From positions 1 through 64,000 of the forward strand of contig CABRXX010000002.1 of the NCBI GenBank assembly GCA_902475025.1: a stretch of 64,000 nucleotides of DNA, written 5' to 3'. Every line of letters begins with the position of its first letter. Position 1 is the first letter of the stretch. Source of the DNA: Merdiplasma sp905207905. Lineage in GTDB: Bacteria; Bacillota; Clostridia; Lachnospirales; Lachnospiraceae. The position numbers were made by a program, and so were the translations under genes. Under the pieces are notes generated by a model, which was not told the DNA's origin, did no database searches, and saw only the letters and a list, made by a program, of their open reading frames with translations. Positions 40,691 to 50,391 of this stretch are shown here, piece after piece.

Positions 40691-41656
40691 CTACGATTCT
40701 ACAGCTTTCCAATTTCCGCTTCTGCGGTTTACGATATACCGGGGTCTTCCTTTTGTTTCCATATAAATCTTTCCAATATATTCCCCTATAATTCCCATGC
40801 CTAGAAGCTGAATCCCGCCCATCAAACAGAGAATGCACACCATACTGCTCCAGCCGGATACCGTTATGCCTGCCAGGTGAGCACCAATGGCCCAGCAAAT
40901 TCCTGCCAGGCTAAGGAGCACTGACGCCATTCCCAGGGCAAAAATCAAACGCAGAGGCTTCACCGACAGGCTGGTGATCCCGTCTACTGCAAGAGCCACC
41001 ATCTTTTTCAGAGGGTAATGGCTTTTTCCTCCCATCCGCTCTTTACGGCTGTAATAAACACTGCTGCTGGGAAAACCCACCAGCGGAAACATTCCCCGCA
41101 AAAACAGATTTACCTCCCTGTAGCCTGCCAGCTCCCGAAGCACCTTGGAGGAGGCAAGACGGTAGTCTGCGTGGTTGTACACCACCTCTGCCCCCAGGAA
41201 ATGCAAAAAACGGTAATACGCCTGAGCAGTTCCCCGCTTAAAGGCCGTGTCTGTCTCCCGGCTGCTGCGCACCCCATAAACAATCTCACTGCCTTTTCCA
41301 TAAGCATCCACCATGGCTTCCATAGCCTGAATATCATCCTGCCCGTCACAGTCAATGGTGATGGTAATGTCACACTGTTCCCTTGCCTCCATCAGACCGG
41401 CAAATACTGCATTCTGATGTCCCCGGTTCCGACTCAGATCCAGGCCCAAAATGCTAGGTTCCCTCTCTGTCATCTGCTCAATCAAGCCCCAGGTTCCATC
41501 CTGAGAGCCATCGTTAACAAACAGGATGCGGCTGTCCTCTCCAATCTTTTCTTCCCGTATCAGATGATGCAGCTCCTGAAGAAACAGAGGAGCCGTTACC
41601 GGCAATACCTTTTCTTCATTATAGCAGGGAATGATCATATATAACACTGGCTTCAT
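40691..41656 (-). CDS. GT2 polyprenyl-phosphate glycosyltransferase (GtrB/DPM1-like)
   Basis: 321 aa. GT-A domain: MIIPCYNEEKVLP, LFVNDGSQDGTWGLI, the metal motif TIDCDGQDD, NHADYRLASSKVL and FLRGMFPLVGFP. Two TM helices at about 230-252 and 265-287 anchor it to the membrane. The family loads sugar from UDP/GDP donors onto undecaprenyl phosphate for use outside the cell. The neighbouring multi-TM protein (41844-43631) could be the transferase that uses it. Confidence 0.9.
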   Translation of the reverse strand: MKPVLYMIIPCYNEEKVLPVTAPLFLQELHHLIREEKIGEDSRILFVNDGSQDGTWGLIEQMTEREPSILGLDLSRNRGHQNAVFAGLMEAREQCDITITIDCDGQDDIQAMEAMVDAYGKGSEIVYGVRSSRETDTAFKRGTAQAYYRFLHFLGAEVVYNHADYRLASSKVLRELAGYREVNLFLRGMFPLVGFPSSSVYYSRKERMGGKSHYPLKKMVALAVDGITSLSVKPLRLIFALGMASVLLSLAGICWAIGAHLAGITVSGWSSMVCILCLMGGIQLLGMGIIGEYIGKIYMETKGRPRYIVNRRSGNWKAVES

Positions 41657-41843
41657 GTAATTTCCCCCTTTTTATCTTTATCCCAAACTCTCCCTCATGG
41701 TCTTTATCTAAACTTCTGTCTCCTCCCGGAAAATCAGACGGCCTGGCTGCTTCCCCACACCTCCGCTCCGGTCTATGCTCCTTCGCAAAGCGGCCTGGCC
41801 ATTTCTTCCTGCCGCCAGGAAGCTAATACTTATCCTGACTGCT

Positions 41844-43631
41844 TTAGGGATGCTTCAATTTCCATCCCCCCAGGGGAGTTTGTTCTTTCTCATATCCGTA
41901 GTTTGCACAGAACCAGTCCGCTTCCTTCTCATACTGGGCCTCTGCATAGACGCATACCGGAAGTTTCTCTGGATTTTGGTGGTAATACGCTTCCAGCCGC
42001 TCCATAGTCAGCTGATTCACGCCGGAAGTCCAGGCAGAGTAAGAGGCGCACTCCGTAGCTCCGAAAAAATACAGCCAGGTAAGTTTGGACAGGTACAAAA
42101 CAGGCTTCCCCTCTGCCTCTTCCCATACTGTTCTGGTATCCTCCATCATGCTCTGGTAACTGTCTTTCTTCTCCTGACTGGCCAGAATCCCCGCCTCCGG
42201 CCCCTCCTGGATCAGACAGTTCTGCTCCTTCATGGACGGCTCCCAGAAAACGGTATGGTAACGCAGATAACCTTCCGCTCCGACCTGAAAAAGAAAGCAA
42301 AAGCCAATAAGAAACAAAGCTGCAGAGCCCACCGTCCTTTTCCCCGCGCCCTCAACGGCCAAAACTGACTGGAGCCTTCGAAGCTCCCGTACTTCTTCCC
42401 CAATGATCATCACACTTCCTGCCAAAGCCACTGTAGAAGCAGAAGCGATGGCGTAAAATTTCTGGTTGGAGGCAAAACTAATGCACAAGGAATAAAACAT
42501 TCCCGGAAGATAGAAAATACGAAAAAACATCCGCTTTTTCGGCGTTGCTTCTATTAAAAGACAGAGTAGTCCCAAAAGATTTACAGGAAACATCAGGTAA
42601 TTCAGGCGGGGCTTCTCCAGCAGCACTGAGGCCAGATACCAGAGAGTAAGTCCGCAGGCTGCCAACAGGCAGCACTGTCGGATTCCTCTATATGGTTCCC
42701 TTCCCCGCTCTAAAAGAGGAAGCGCCCCCAGGAAAACTGCCAGTATTCCGAAACTTGTGCAGATCAAAGGAGCTGCCTTGGTGCTGTGGAAAATCTGGGT
42801 GAAATACCGGCTTAACCCTGCCGTCAGGGAGACAGCGCCATGCTCCGGATCCTGTAGCATCCAGGGAATCGCTGCCAAAATCTCCTTCCAGGAATTTCTG
42901 GAGAGCAAAAATACCAAAAACAAGGCTCCGGATCCCGCCGCCCCCAGAGTAAAAAACAAGGCTGCCTCCCTGCGCTTCTGCTTTCTCTCTGCCTCAAAAA
43001 CAGGCTGCAGCGCCCACAGAAGATATAGAACATATCCCACTGCCAGATAGGGGCAGCACAGCACAGACCAGGAAAAGAACAGACCGGAAAGAAGAAAGGC
43101 TCCCCTGGCCGATGTCCCCATTCTGCCAACAAAAGTTCCCTCTTTTTCCAAAAAGTTCTGCCTCTCTGTCCCCTTTAAAAACAGAATCAGAGAAAGAAGA
43201 AGGGTGAGGATTCCCATGGAATTATATGAAAAGGCCATGATTCCAAAGGGAATGTACAATACAAAAAACAAACTGACCGCCATGGCCCCCACTTTGCTGT
43301 ACTTTCTCAGGGAAAAATAGAAATACAGGCCTGCGATCCACCACATTGCGGTACAAAAATACCGGGCTGCAAGAAAAATTCCTTCCGTACTCCCCACCAG
43401 TTTCAGATACCCAGCCACAAAAGGTACAAGCAGCACCCCCGGCAGCTGGGACAGATGCCACTCCTGTCCCACCAGCCCGTCTCCCTGACACAGCCGGTAA
43501 GGCACGGTCAGATAAAATGCCTCATCCCGGTTTGCAAAGCCGTACCGGCATTTCCAAATCAGGAATATGCCCACGCCTCCCATTACTGCAAAAAATAGTA
43601 ATTCCCGCCATCTCTTTACCCTTGGGTTCAT
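41844..43631 (-). CDS. Polytopic membrane protein, probable GT-C glycosyltransferase
   Basis: 595 aa from the ATG at 43631 (AGGAGG upstream); the open frame extends 23 codons further. About 11 TM helices. After TM1 comes NRDEAFYLTVPYRLCQGDGL, with an Asp-Glu pair in the first outside loop as in GT39/GT-C enzymes, and later a soluble C-terminal domain of about 140 residues (EPSMKEQNCLIQ to LGGWKLKHP). The preceding GT2 gene would supply a polyprenyl-phosphate sugar. Acceptor unknown. Confidence 0.7.
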   Translation of the reverse strand: MNPRVKRWRELLFFAVMGGVGIFLIWKCRYGFANRDEAFYLTVPYRLCQGDGLVGQEWHLSQLPGVLLVPFVAGYLKLVGSTEGIFLAARYFCTAMWWIAGLYFYFSLRKYSKVGAMAVSLFFVLYIPFGIMAFSYNSMGILTLLLSLILFLKGTERQNFLEKEGTFVGRMGTSARGAFLLSGLFFSWSVLCCPYLAVGYVLYLLWALQPVFEAERKQKRREAALFFTLGAAGSGALFLVFLLSRNSWKEILAAIPWMLQDPEHGAVSLTAGLSRYFTQIFHSTKAAPLICTSFGILAVFLGALPLLERGREPYRGIRQCCLLAACGLTLWYLASVLLEKPRLNYLMFPVNLLGLLCLLIEATPKKRMFFRIFYLPGMFYSLCISFASNQKFYAIASASTVALAGSVMIIGEEVRELRRLQSVLAVEGAGKRTVGSAALFLIGFCFLFQVGAEGYLRYHTVFWEPSMKEQNCLIQEGPEAGILASQEKKDSYQSMMEDTRTVWEEAEGKPVLYLSKLTWLYFFGATECASYSAWTSGVNQLTMERLEAYYHQNPEKLPVCVYAEAQYEKEADWFCANYGYEKEQTPLGGWKLKHP

Positions 43632-43806
43632 CTTATAATCCTCCTGTCTTCCTCTGTCCGCAGATGAAGCCATCCCAGGACAAAGGAGCGTACGCTCCAA
43701 TTCATACTATTTGCTGAATTTTCTGTATGCTTCCTTGTTCGCTTACTATAACACCAAAATATCTCCCAAAGGTTTCTGTAATATCACAGTTTTGATACAT
43801 TTCCCT

Positions 43807-44708
43807 CTATAAGGGCAAATACACGGAAAACACCGACCCCTCTCCCTTTTTCGATGCAGCCTTGATATACCCCTTCTGGATCCGAATGATCTCCCTGGCC
43901 AGATACAGTCCGATTCCCACCCCCTTTTCCTCCTGCACCTCCAGGCTCCGGTAAAACCGCCCAAAAATCTTATTTAACTCCTCCTGCTGGATCCCGATTC
44001 CCGTATCCGCCACGTCAATACGGACAAAAAAAGAATACTTTTTTGCAGAGAGAATCACTTTTCCACCTGAACCGGTATATTTCAAACTATTATCCACAAG
44101 ATTCCCAATGGCTTCCCTGGTCCACTTCCGATCAAACACTGCTGTGAGGAGAGGACACTCCTCTGTAATCAGAGTGATGTTCTTCCTGGCAGCCTGCTCC
44201 TGAAACTCAGCTCCTCCAAAAGTTCGCCTACCGCATTTTTCACAGGCTTCACGCTGATCATTCCGTTTTCCATGCGCGAGAGCTTTACCAGAGACTGAAT
44301 GAGAAAATTCAGCCTTTCCGTCTGGTCCCGAATAATGTTGAGCTCCTTGGAACTGCCGCCCAGCTGTTCATCTAAAAGTTCGGAATAGAGCATCAAATTG
44401 GAAACCGGTGTCAGCGTCTGGTGGGCAATGTCGGAAATCAATGTCTGAATTAGCTGCTTTTGCTGCTGCTGATCCTCCCCCGCTGCCCTTCGTTCATCCA
44501 GAAAATGCTGCATACTGTCCTCCAGCAAGGACAGTCTGGTCTCGGATATCTCCTCTCTCTGATAAGTTCCCCACCTGGCCTGATCCACCATTTTCTGCAG
44601 CCGTAAAAACAGGCGCTTCTCCCGGTGAGAAAATACCAGATACCAAAAAAGCCCTGCTGATAAAAACAGCAGGGCGCCGATAATAAAAAGTTCCATTCCT
44701 TCACTCAT
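43807..44708 (-). pseudogene. Histidine kinase gene interrupted by a frameshift
   Basis: The first part (44708-44169) codes a TM helix (about 6-27) and HisKA with SDIAHQTLTPVSNLMLYS, then ends at TGA after SFRSRLPGRTSL. Reading in another frame from about 44203 gives SFQEQAARKNITLITEECP and continues into the intact catalytic domain (43807-44139: NLVDNSLKYTGSGG, DVADTGIGIQ, GVGIGLYLAREII). Adding one base in the short run at 44203-44205 restores one kinase of about 300 aa. So a single-base loss, a sequencing error or a programmed shift separates the dimerisation and ATPase halves. It overlaps the response regulator gene by 8 nt. Confidence 0.8.
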
Positions 44709-45393
44709 CCTCCATTGCCCATGTATAGCCGATCCCGTACACGGTCTTAATATACTTTGGATTGGCTGAATCCCTTTCTAATTTATCCCGGAGCCGCTTT
44801 ACCGCCACCGTCAGGGCATGCTCATCCACATACTGGGTGTCTCCCTGCCATACGGTGTCAATCAGGTAGCTGCGCTTTACCGTAGCTCCCCGGTTTTCGC
44901 ACAGGATCCGCAAAAGCCGCTGCTCCGTCCTGCTTAGCTCCACCATCTGCCCCTGAACATAAAACTCCATCCGGTCAAAATCAAAGAAAAATCCGCCAAA
45001 CTTCATCTGACTCTGACTTGCCGGCTGCTCTCTGCGAAGCTGCACCTCCACTCTGGCCCGAAGGATCATAAGGCTGAAGGGCTTTGTAATATAATCATTG
45101 GCTCCAGCCTCTAATCCAGTGACAATATCCAGCTCCAGATTGTTTACTGTGATCAGGATCACCGGAATCTGGCTGGATTTACGCAGCCGTTCCAACCACT
45201 GGATTCCGTTCCCGTCGGGAAGATTCACATCCAGCAGGATCAGTGAAATCTGCTGGCTCCGCAATACCTCCTCCGCTGCCCCAAGAGTGGGACAGGAAAA
45301 AAAGATCCGGTCCGGCGCCTTCAGTGCAAGGCAAATGCCGTCATTTAATTTTTTATCATCCTCCACCACCAAAATTCTGCGGCACAGCTCCAT
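44701..45393 (-). CDS. OmpR-type response regulator
   Basis: 230 aa. Receiver with VVEDDKKLND, phospho-Asp in LILLDVNLPDGNG, and KPFSL; DNA-binding domain with SRTEQRLLRILCENRG and DEHALTVAVKRLRDKLE. Partner of the frameshifted kinase. AAAGGAG lies 12 nt upstream of the ATG. Candidate target: the nearby ABC exporter and glycosyltransferase genes. Confidence 0.9.
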   Translation of the reverse strand: MELCRRILVVEDDKKLNDGICLALKAPDRIFFSCPTLGAAEEVLRSQQISLILLDVNLPDGNGIQWLERLRKSSQIPVILITVNNLELDIVTGLEAGANDYITKPFSLMILRARVEVQLRREQPASQSQMKFGGFFFDFDRMEFYVQGQMVELSRTEQRLLRILCENRGATVKRSYLIDTVWQGDTQYVDEHALTVAVKRLRDKLERDSANPKYIKTVYGIGYTWAMEDE

Positions 45394-45416
45394 CTTACAA
45401 CGTCTCTCCTTTGTTC

Positions 45417-46706
45417 CTATTCTTTACAGGCCTTTTCTCTTCGGCCTTTTGAAAAATCCTTTTTTCTTCCTTTCCAAATACCGATTCCTGCCAGCAAAAT
45501 TCCAAGTCCCAGAAAACCAAAAATCACCAGGGCAAACACATTCAAAGGCGTTTGAAACTCATCCCAGGTAAAAAAATCTACTCTGAGCCAGGAAAAGCTA
45601 AGCTGCTGTACCCCCGGCTCCGGCTCGCCGTATGTGCTCCACATAATCCGATCCAACACAGGCGGAAACAGAAAGAGCCACAGACTGGTCCAGAGACAGG
45701 AGCCGGACAGTTTCAGCCACCAGTTCACCGGAACATAGCGGCAGATGCCCATGATCCCCCAGGGCAGCGTCAGACAGAACAGGGTAATGGGAACCGTAAG
45801 CTGGCCAAACTCCCTCAGTGCTTCCGGATAGCTGGCTGTAAATTCCACCAGAAACAAAAGCGCAGTCTGAACCACAAAATACAAAAGCACCTTATGCTCA
45901 CTCAAGGGCGAAGGGATGGGAAGCTGTCGCAGAAAAACCGGCAAAATCAAAAATCCCAGGCCAAACACCACGCTGACTGCGGTAAGGAGAAACCAGTTGC
46001 CTCCAGTGGTTATGCAGGCGATCAGCAGCAGCAAAAGAAGCAGCCCTGTCTCCAGCCCCAGGTAAAAGGAACTTTTTCTTCCCACCAGACTGGCAGGCAG
46101 CGGCAAAGTTGGCAGCAAAAAAGGCAGAAGTACCAGGGTTCCTCCAAACAGCACGGAAATGCCTGCCATGGGAAACCAGGTTCCTTGGGTATAAATGCAG
46201 CAGATCAAAAGCAGCAGTTCCAGGGAGGCAAAGAAACTGCCTGCCGACAACGCAGCCTTATGACGGCTTGCCCCGGGATGCAGCGCTGCCAACGCCGGAA
46301 GCAGCGTCAGGGAGGCTCCCATCATCACACCTGCCACAGCAATAAAAAACCAGTCCAGCCTCCCCCTGGAGATCAGGTTTCCTATGGCACATCCCAAAAG
46401 GATCAGCCCGTAGAGCACATACTGGCTGATCCGGTAGTTCCTGGTAAGCCTCTGATACTTGGCCGCCATCCGCTCTGAAGCCCGCTTCTTCGTATCCTCA
46501 CTTCCGGTCAGCAGCTCATGCTCCGAAATATCCAATACTCCGCAGATCGCCCGCAGCAGCGTGATATCCGGGTAGCTTAAGCCCCGCTCCCACTTGCTCA
46601 CCGCTGATTCTGTCACATACAGCTTTTCTGCAAATTCCTTCTGGGTCATTCCCAGTTCCTTGCGCCGTCTAAGAATATAGGCGCCAAACGTTTTCTTGCT
46701 CTCCAT
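45417..46706 (-). CDS. XRE-family regulator fused to a multi-pass membrane domain
   Basis: 429 aa. N-terminal HTH_3 (about 6-62: LRRRKELGMTQKEFAEKLYV, ESAVSKWERGLSYPDITLL) followed by about ten hydrophobic helices from residue 93 to 418, ending in a basic tail KGRKKDFSKGRREKACKE. Membrane-tethered XRE proteins of this type are common in Firmicutes and may sense membrane state. Lies 23 bp upstream of the response regulator gene on the same strand, so co-transcription is likely. Confidence 0.85.
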   Translation of the reverse strand: MESKKTFGAYILRRRKELGMTQKEFAEKLYVTESAVSKWERGLSYPDITLLRAICGVLDISEHELLTGSEDTKKRASERMAAKYQRLTRNYRISQYVLYGLILLGCAIGNLISRGRLDWFFIAVAGVMMGASLTLLPALAALHPGASRHKAALSAGSFFASLELLLLICCIYTQGTWFPMAGISVLFGGTLVLLPFLLPTLPLPASLVGRKSSFYLGLETGLLLLLLLIACITTGGNWFLLTAVSVVFGLGFLILPVFLRQLPIPSPLSEHKVLLYFVVQTALLFLVEFTASYPEALREFGQLTVPITLFCLTLPWGIMGICRYVPVNWWLKLSGSCLWTSLWLFLFPPVLDRIMWSTYGEPEPGVQQLSFSWLRVDFFTWDEFQTPLNVFALVIFGFLGLGILLAGIGIWKGRKKDFSKGRREKACKE

Positions 46707-46784
46707 AAGTCTCTTCTCCTAGTCCTCTGTCTGAATTGAATAACAGGTTTTCCGGTCTTGCAAGCCCAACCTTCGCATCTGAAT

Positions 46785-46800
46785 GAAAACCATGGTTTTC
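46785..46800. promoter_or_regulatory. 16-bp perfect palindrome upstream of the XRE gene
   Basis: GAAAACCATGGTTTTC, located in the leader between the promoter (46884-46911) and the start of the XRE membrane protein gene. A candidate autoregulatory site. Confidence 0.5.
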
Positions 46801-46883
46801 GTTCCACAGCCTTCTAAACCTGGATGCCATCATCCCGGTCGAAGTCTGCCTTAAGTTCTCGCTTGTACCGGGAAGCTAACTTT

Positions 46884-46911
46884 ACAATAGAAGATTTTAT
46901 AAAAAAGTCAA
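46884..46911 (-). promoter_or_regulatory. Promoter of the XRE-membrane regulator/response regulator genes
   Basis: Minus strand TTGACT (46906-46911), 16-bp spacer, TATTGT (46884-46889). Confidence 0.6.
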
Positions 46912-46967
46912 GAAAAACGCTTCTTTTTCCAGCTCGACTGTTAGGAAAGTCCCCGTTTTTCCAGGTT

Positions 46968-47555
46968 TTACATAGGTTCCGGCACTTTCCGGTGTTCTAA
47001 AATTCCCATAAGGGATTCTTGAAATGTGACGGTGAGATACTTCACCACCAGATCTCTCCCCCGCTTATCTTTCTCTTTGATCCAATCCAGAAGCATACCA
47101 GCTAAGGCTTCCATATAAAAGAAACTCAAAAAATTCTTGTAATCCTGCTCCAGCGTCCTGCCGGTAATCTTCTCCATCCCATCAATGAGGGACACCACAA
47201 TATCCATGAAATCTGCATAAAAAAATCGTTTCAGCTCTTCTCTTCCCATGGAATCATAGGCACAGTTGATAATGTAGTCATTCTCCTCCACATAATCCAT
47301 GATAAAGTGAATGGCTTCCTCATAATCTACCAATAGATCAAAGTGCTTCAGCACTTCCACTGCTTCCTGGTCAAACATCCATTTCAGGAGGTCATAAATG
47401 TCTTCAAAATGATAGTAAAATGTCTTTCTGTTTACCTTACAGTCCTGTATCAGCTCACTGACCGTAATTTTCTTGAAGGGTTTCTTTTTCATGGCTCTTT
47501 TTAAAGCCTCTGCAAATTGCTTTTTCGTATAAAGGGAAATCTCTTCGTTTGTCAT
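46968..47555 (-). CDS. TetR-family regulator of the MMPL operon
   Basis: 195 aa from the ATG at 47555 (GGAGG upstream); the frame begins 12 codons earlier in the promoter. HTH: KKPFKKITVSELIQDCKVNR then KTFYYHFEDIYDLL. The C-terminal part (FFYADFMDIVVSLIDGMEK, FLSFFYMEALAGMLLDWIKE) resembles the DhaS-type TetR C-terminal domain. Divergent from the MMPL operon, and its own promoter spacer holds a dyad, so it likely represses itself and perhaps the exporter genes. Confidence 0.87.
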   Translation of the reverse strand: MTNEEISLYTKKQFAEALKRAMKKKPFKKITVSELIQDCKVNRKTFYYHFEDIYDLLKWMFDQEAVEVLKHFDLLVDYEEAIHFIMDYVEENDYIINCAYDSMGREELKRFFYADFMDIVVSLIDGMEKITGRTLEQDYKNFLSFFYMEALAGMLLDWIKEKDKRGRDLVVKYLTVTFQESLMGILEHRKVPEPM

Positions 47556-47573
47556 GCACGCACCTCCGTTTTT

Positions 47574-47601
47574 ATTATACATTTGTTCCACGAACAGTCA
47601 A
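47574..47601 (-). promoter_or_regulatory. tetR promoter with operator dyad in the spacer
   Basis: Minus strand TTGACT (47596-47601), 16-bp spacer, TATAAT (47574-47579). The 13-bp dyad TGTTCCACGAACA (47584-47596) fills the spacer. The 309-bp divergent gap to 47864 holds no further gene; I did not find a second clear copy of the dyad before the MMPL genes. Confidence 0.72.
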
Positions 47602-47864
47602 TAAAATTTCTCTTTCTTTTTTCTAATCTTTGCAGTAATTCTGGGCGGCTCAAACTGCTTCATCGGAAACCATCTGGCATTTTCTTCATTTCACGATCTG
47701 TTTATCTCTGGTTTATTAAATTTTTATCAAATTTCCATCAAAACTGCTCATCTGTCCGGTTTCTACCCATTCACCCACATTTGACCATAATCTTTTTCCG
47801 GGACTTCCCTTACAATACATACCATTCCGGAAAACATTTCCGGGCAAGAAAGGAGCGTGGACGT

Positions 47865-48182
47865 ATGTCCGAAAAGGTATACCGCGTATTTATGAGTACG
47901 CCTCTTGGAAAAAAATACGGGACTCTGGCCACCAATATAGCCGGCTCTGATCTTTCTGGTCATCTGGATATCCTGGCCCACAGCGAACCCTTTGAGGGAA
48001 CCATTGATTCCAAGGGAAACTGTGCCATATCCGGTGTTTTTACAACTCTGATGCGCCGGGTTCCCTACAAAGCCACCGGAACTTTGTCTGACTGTTCCGT
48101 CCATCTGATGATGCAGGGAGAACGCCGAACCTACGAATTGTCCGGGAACCGCATTTCGGAGAAGGAGGAAACAGATTTATGA
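47865..48182 (+). CDS. Small conserved-looking protein of the MMPL operon
   Basis: 105 aa from the ATG at 47865 (AAGAAAGGAG upstream). MSEKVYRVFMSTPLGKKYGT start, then an alternating hydrophobic/polar pattern (HLDILAHSEPFEGTIDSKGN) that suggests a beta-sheet protein. No signal peptide or membrane helix. Its end overlaps the MMPL start by ATGA, so translation is coupled. I do not recognise a family; a cytoplasmic partner of the exporter is possible. Confidence 0.75.
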   Translation: MSEKVYRVFMSTPLGKKYGTLATNIAGSDLSGHLDILAHSEPFEGTIDSKGNCAISGVFTTLMRRVPYKATGTLSDCSVHLMMQGERRTYELSGNRISEKEETDL

Positions 48183-50266
48183 AAAAATTTTATACAGGAA
48201 TTGTAAACCATCGCAGATTCATCCTGGCGTTTTTTTTAGCAGCTACCATCTGCTGCGCCTTTCTCCAGAGCCTTGTTTCTGTGAACTATGATATTACGGA
48301 CTATCTTCCTCCGGAGGCTCCGTCCTCCCTGGCTCTGGATGTCATGGAGGAAGAATTTGACAGCGGCATTCCCAATGCCCGGATCATGATCCGGGATGTG
48401 TCCATCGCCCAGGCTCTCAATTATAAAGAGCAGCTGAAAAATATTGACGGTGTTCAGGAAGTCACCTGGCTGGATGATACTGTGGATGTGACTATCCCGC
48501 TGGAAATGATGGATCAGGCTGTTTTGGATACGTATTATAAGGATAACACCGCTTTATTTTCCGTTACCATCGATGAACACAAACGGGTGCAGGCGGTAGA
48601 TGATATCCGTGCTCTGATCGGAGAAGAAAATGCCATGACCGGAAGTGCAGTGGCCACGGCAGCTGCTACCAAAAATACGGTCATCGAGATCTATCAGATC
48701 GCTGCCTTTGCCGTTGTATTTGTTTTTCTGGTTCTTCTGCTTACCACCACCTCCTGGATGGAGCCGGTAATCGTTCTGGCAGGTCTTGGAGTGGCAATCA
48801 TCATGAACGCAGGAACGAACCTGATCTTCGGAGAGATCTCCTTTGTGACAAATGCTGCCGGAAACATCCTGCAGCTGGCTGTCTCCCTGGATTACTCCGT
48901 GTTCCTGATCCACCGCTTTGAGGAATGCCGCAAAGAGCATCCGGATGCAAAAGAAGCCATGGTAGAAGCCCTGTGCAAATCCACCGGTTCCATCCTATCC
49001 AGTGGTCTGACCACAGTAATCGGCTTTGTAGCTCTCTGCCTGATGCAGTTTAAGCTGGGTCCGGATCTTGGCCTGGCCCTGGCAAAGGGAGTGGCTCTGA
49101 GCCTGATCGCTGTGTTTATCTTCATGCCGGCTCTGATCCTGGCTTCCTATAAAATGCTGGATCGGCTGCATCACAAGAGCCTCATGCCGTCCTTCCACAA
49201 ATTCGGCATATTGGTCACCAAGGTGATGCTTCCTCTTGCCTGCGTATTTGCAGCGCTGATTCTTCCCTCCTACCTGGCTTCCAATGCCAATGATTATTAC
49301 TATGGCGCCAGCCATATGTTTGGCCCGGATACCCAGACCGGAAGGGACATCAAACAGGTGGAGGAAATTTTCGGTCAGAGCGACAATTACGTCCTTCTGG
49401 TTCCCAAAGGGGATACCGCTTCTGAAAAGGCGTTGTCCAATGAACTTCACAATCTGCCCCAGGTCACCAGCGTCATCTCCTTTGTGGATATGGCGGGGGC
49501 TGAGATACCCACAGACTACCTGGATGCGGATACTCTGGCGCTGTTGGAGTCCGATCACTACAGCCGTATGGTTCTCTCCCTGGATACAGACTATGAGGGA
49601 AAGAAAACCTTTCAATTAGTGGAGGATATCCGGGCCCTGGCAGATACCTACTATCCCGGTTCCTATTATCTGGCTGGTGAGGGCGTCAGCACCTATGATC
49701 TGATGAACACAGTCACTGCAGATATGGTAAAGGTAAATCTCCTGGCAATCGGCGCTGTATTTGTGGTTCTGCTGGTTATGTTAAAATCCATCACCCTTCC
49801 GGTGATTCTGGTCCTGAGCATTGAGACAGCCATCTGGATCAACCTGTCCCTGCCCTATTTCACCAGCTCCACAGTATTTTACATTGCTTACCTGATCATT
49901 ACCTCCATCCAGCTGGGTGCCACTGTGGACTACGCGATCCTGCTCTCAGACCGCTATCGTGAAATTCGGAACGGTCAGACGCTCCCTGGACCAGCTCTTT
50001 CCAAACAGGAAAAACGGAAAGAGCTTCGGAGGACAAAGAAGGAGGCGCTTACAGAGACTGTCTCAACCGTAACCGTTTCCCTTCTGGTTTCTGGCAGTAC
50101 TCTGACAGTTGTAGGATTTCTTTTAGGCTACATGTCCTCCAATGAACTGCTGGCACAGCTTGGTATTTTCCTTGGAGTGGGCGCTCTCTGCTCCCTGATC
50201 ATTGTTTTACTGGTTTTACCCGGACTATTGTATCTGTTTGACCGGCTGTTTATCCCCCGCAAATAA
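48179..50266 (+). CDS. MMPL/RND-superfamily membrane exporter
   Basis: 695 aa with the two-fold RND layout: TM1 about 11-31, outer domain about 32-165, helices 2-6 about 170-345, a second outer domain about 370-520, helices about 525-680. Motifs: VNYDITDYLPPEAPSSLALD, AVSLDYSVFLIHRFEE and its repeat GATVDYAILLSDRYRE, which carry the proton-relay Asp-Tyr pairs of MMPL proteins. Family members move lipids, fatty acids or peptides outwards. TetR control and a downstream secreted repeat protein match MMPL operons of other Firmicutes. Confidence 0.9.
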   Translation: MKKFYTGIVNHRRFILAFFLAATICCAFLQSLVSVNYDITDYLPPEAPSSLALDVMEEEFDSGIPNARIMIRDVSIAQALNYKEQLKNIDGVQEVTWLDDTVDVTIPLEMMDQAVLDTYYKDNTALFSVTIDEHKRVQAVDDIRALIGEENAMTGSAVATAAATKNTVIEIYQIAAFAVVFVFLVLLLTTTSWMEPVIVLAGLGVAIIMNAGTNLIFGEISFVTNAAGNILQLAVSLDYSVFLIHRFEECRKEHPDAKEAMVEALCKSTGSILSSGLTTVIGFVALCLMQFKLGPDLGLALAKGVALSLIAVFIFMPALILASYKMLDRLHHKSLMPSFHKFGILVTKVMLPLACVFAALILPSYLASNANDYYYGASHMFGPDTQTGRDIKQVEEIFGQSDNYVLLVPKGDTASEKALSNELHNLPQVTSVISFVDMAGAEIPTDYLDADTLALLESDHYSRMVLSLDTDYEGKKTFQLVEDIRALADTYYPGSYYLAGEGVSTYDLMNTVTADMVKVNLLAIGAVFVVLLVMLKSITLPVILVLSIETAIWINLSLPYFTSSTVFYIAYLIITSIQLGATVDYAILLSDRYREIRNGQTLPGPALSKQEKRKELRRTKKEALTETVSTVTVSLLVSGSTLTVVGFLLGYMSSNELLAQLGIFLGVGALCSLIIVLLVLPGLLYLFDRLFIPRK

Positions 50267-50391
50267 AAAAGGGGGCAGCCGTCTGACTCATTACCCGAGA
50301 ATCCTTTTCCTGCGGGCAGCCATTCAGAAGATGACCGGCAGGGTTCAAGATTGCTTTTTCATCAGCTTTTTAATTAAGAGGAGGCTTTATT

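Noticed and set aside
41775..42368. Plus-strand open frame opposite the GT-C-like gene
   Set aside because: Overlaps a well-supported membrane protein gene and lacks a ribosome site.
45552..46478. 308-codon plus-strand open frame opposite the XRE membrane protein
   Set aside because: Lys/Gln-rich antisense shadow of hydrophobic Leu codons; no start signal.
47517..47864. N-terminal extension of the small MMPL-operon protein
   Set aside because: Would run through the tetR promoter; the ATG at 47865 has AAGAAAGGAG.
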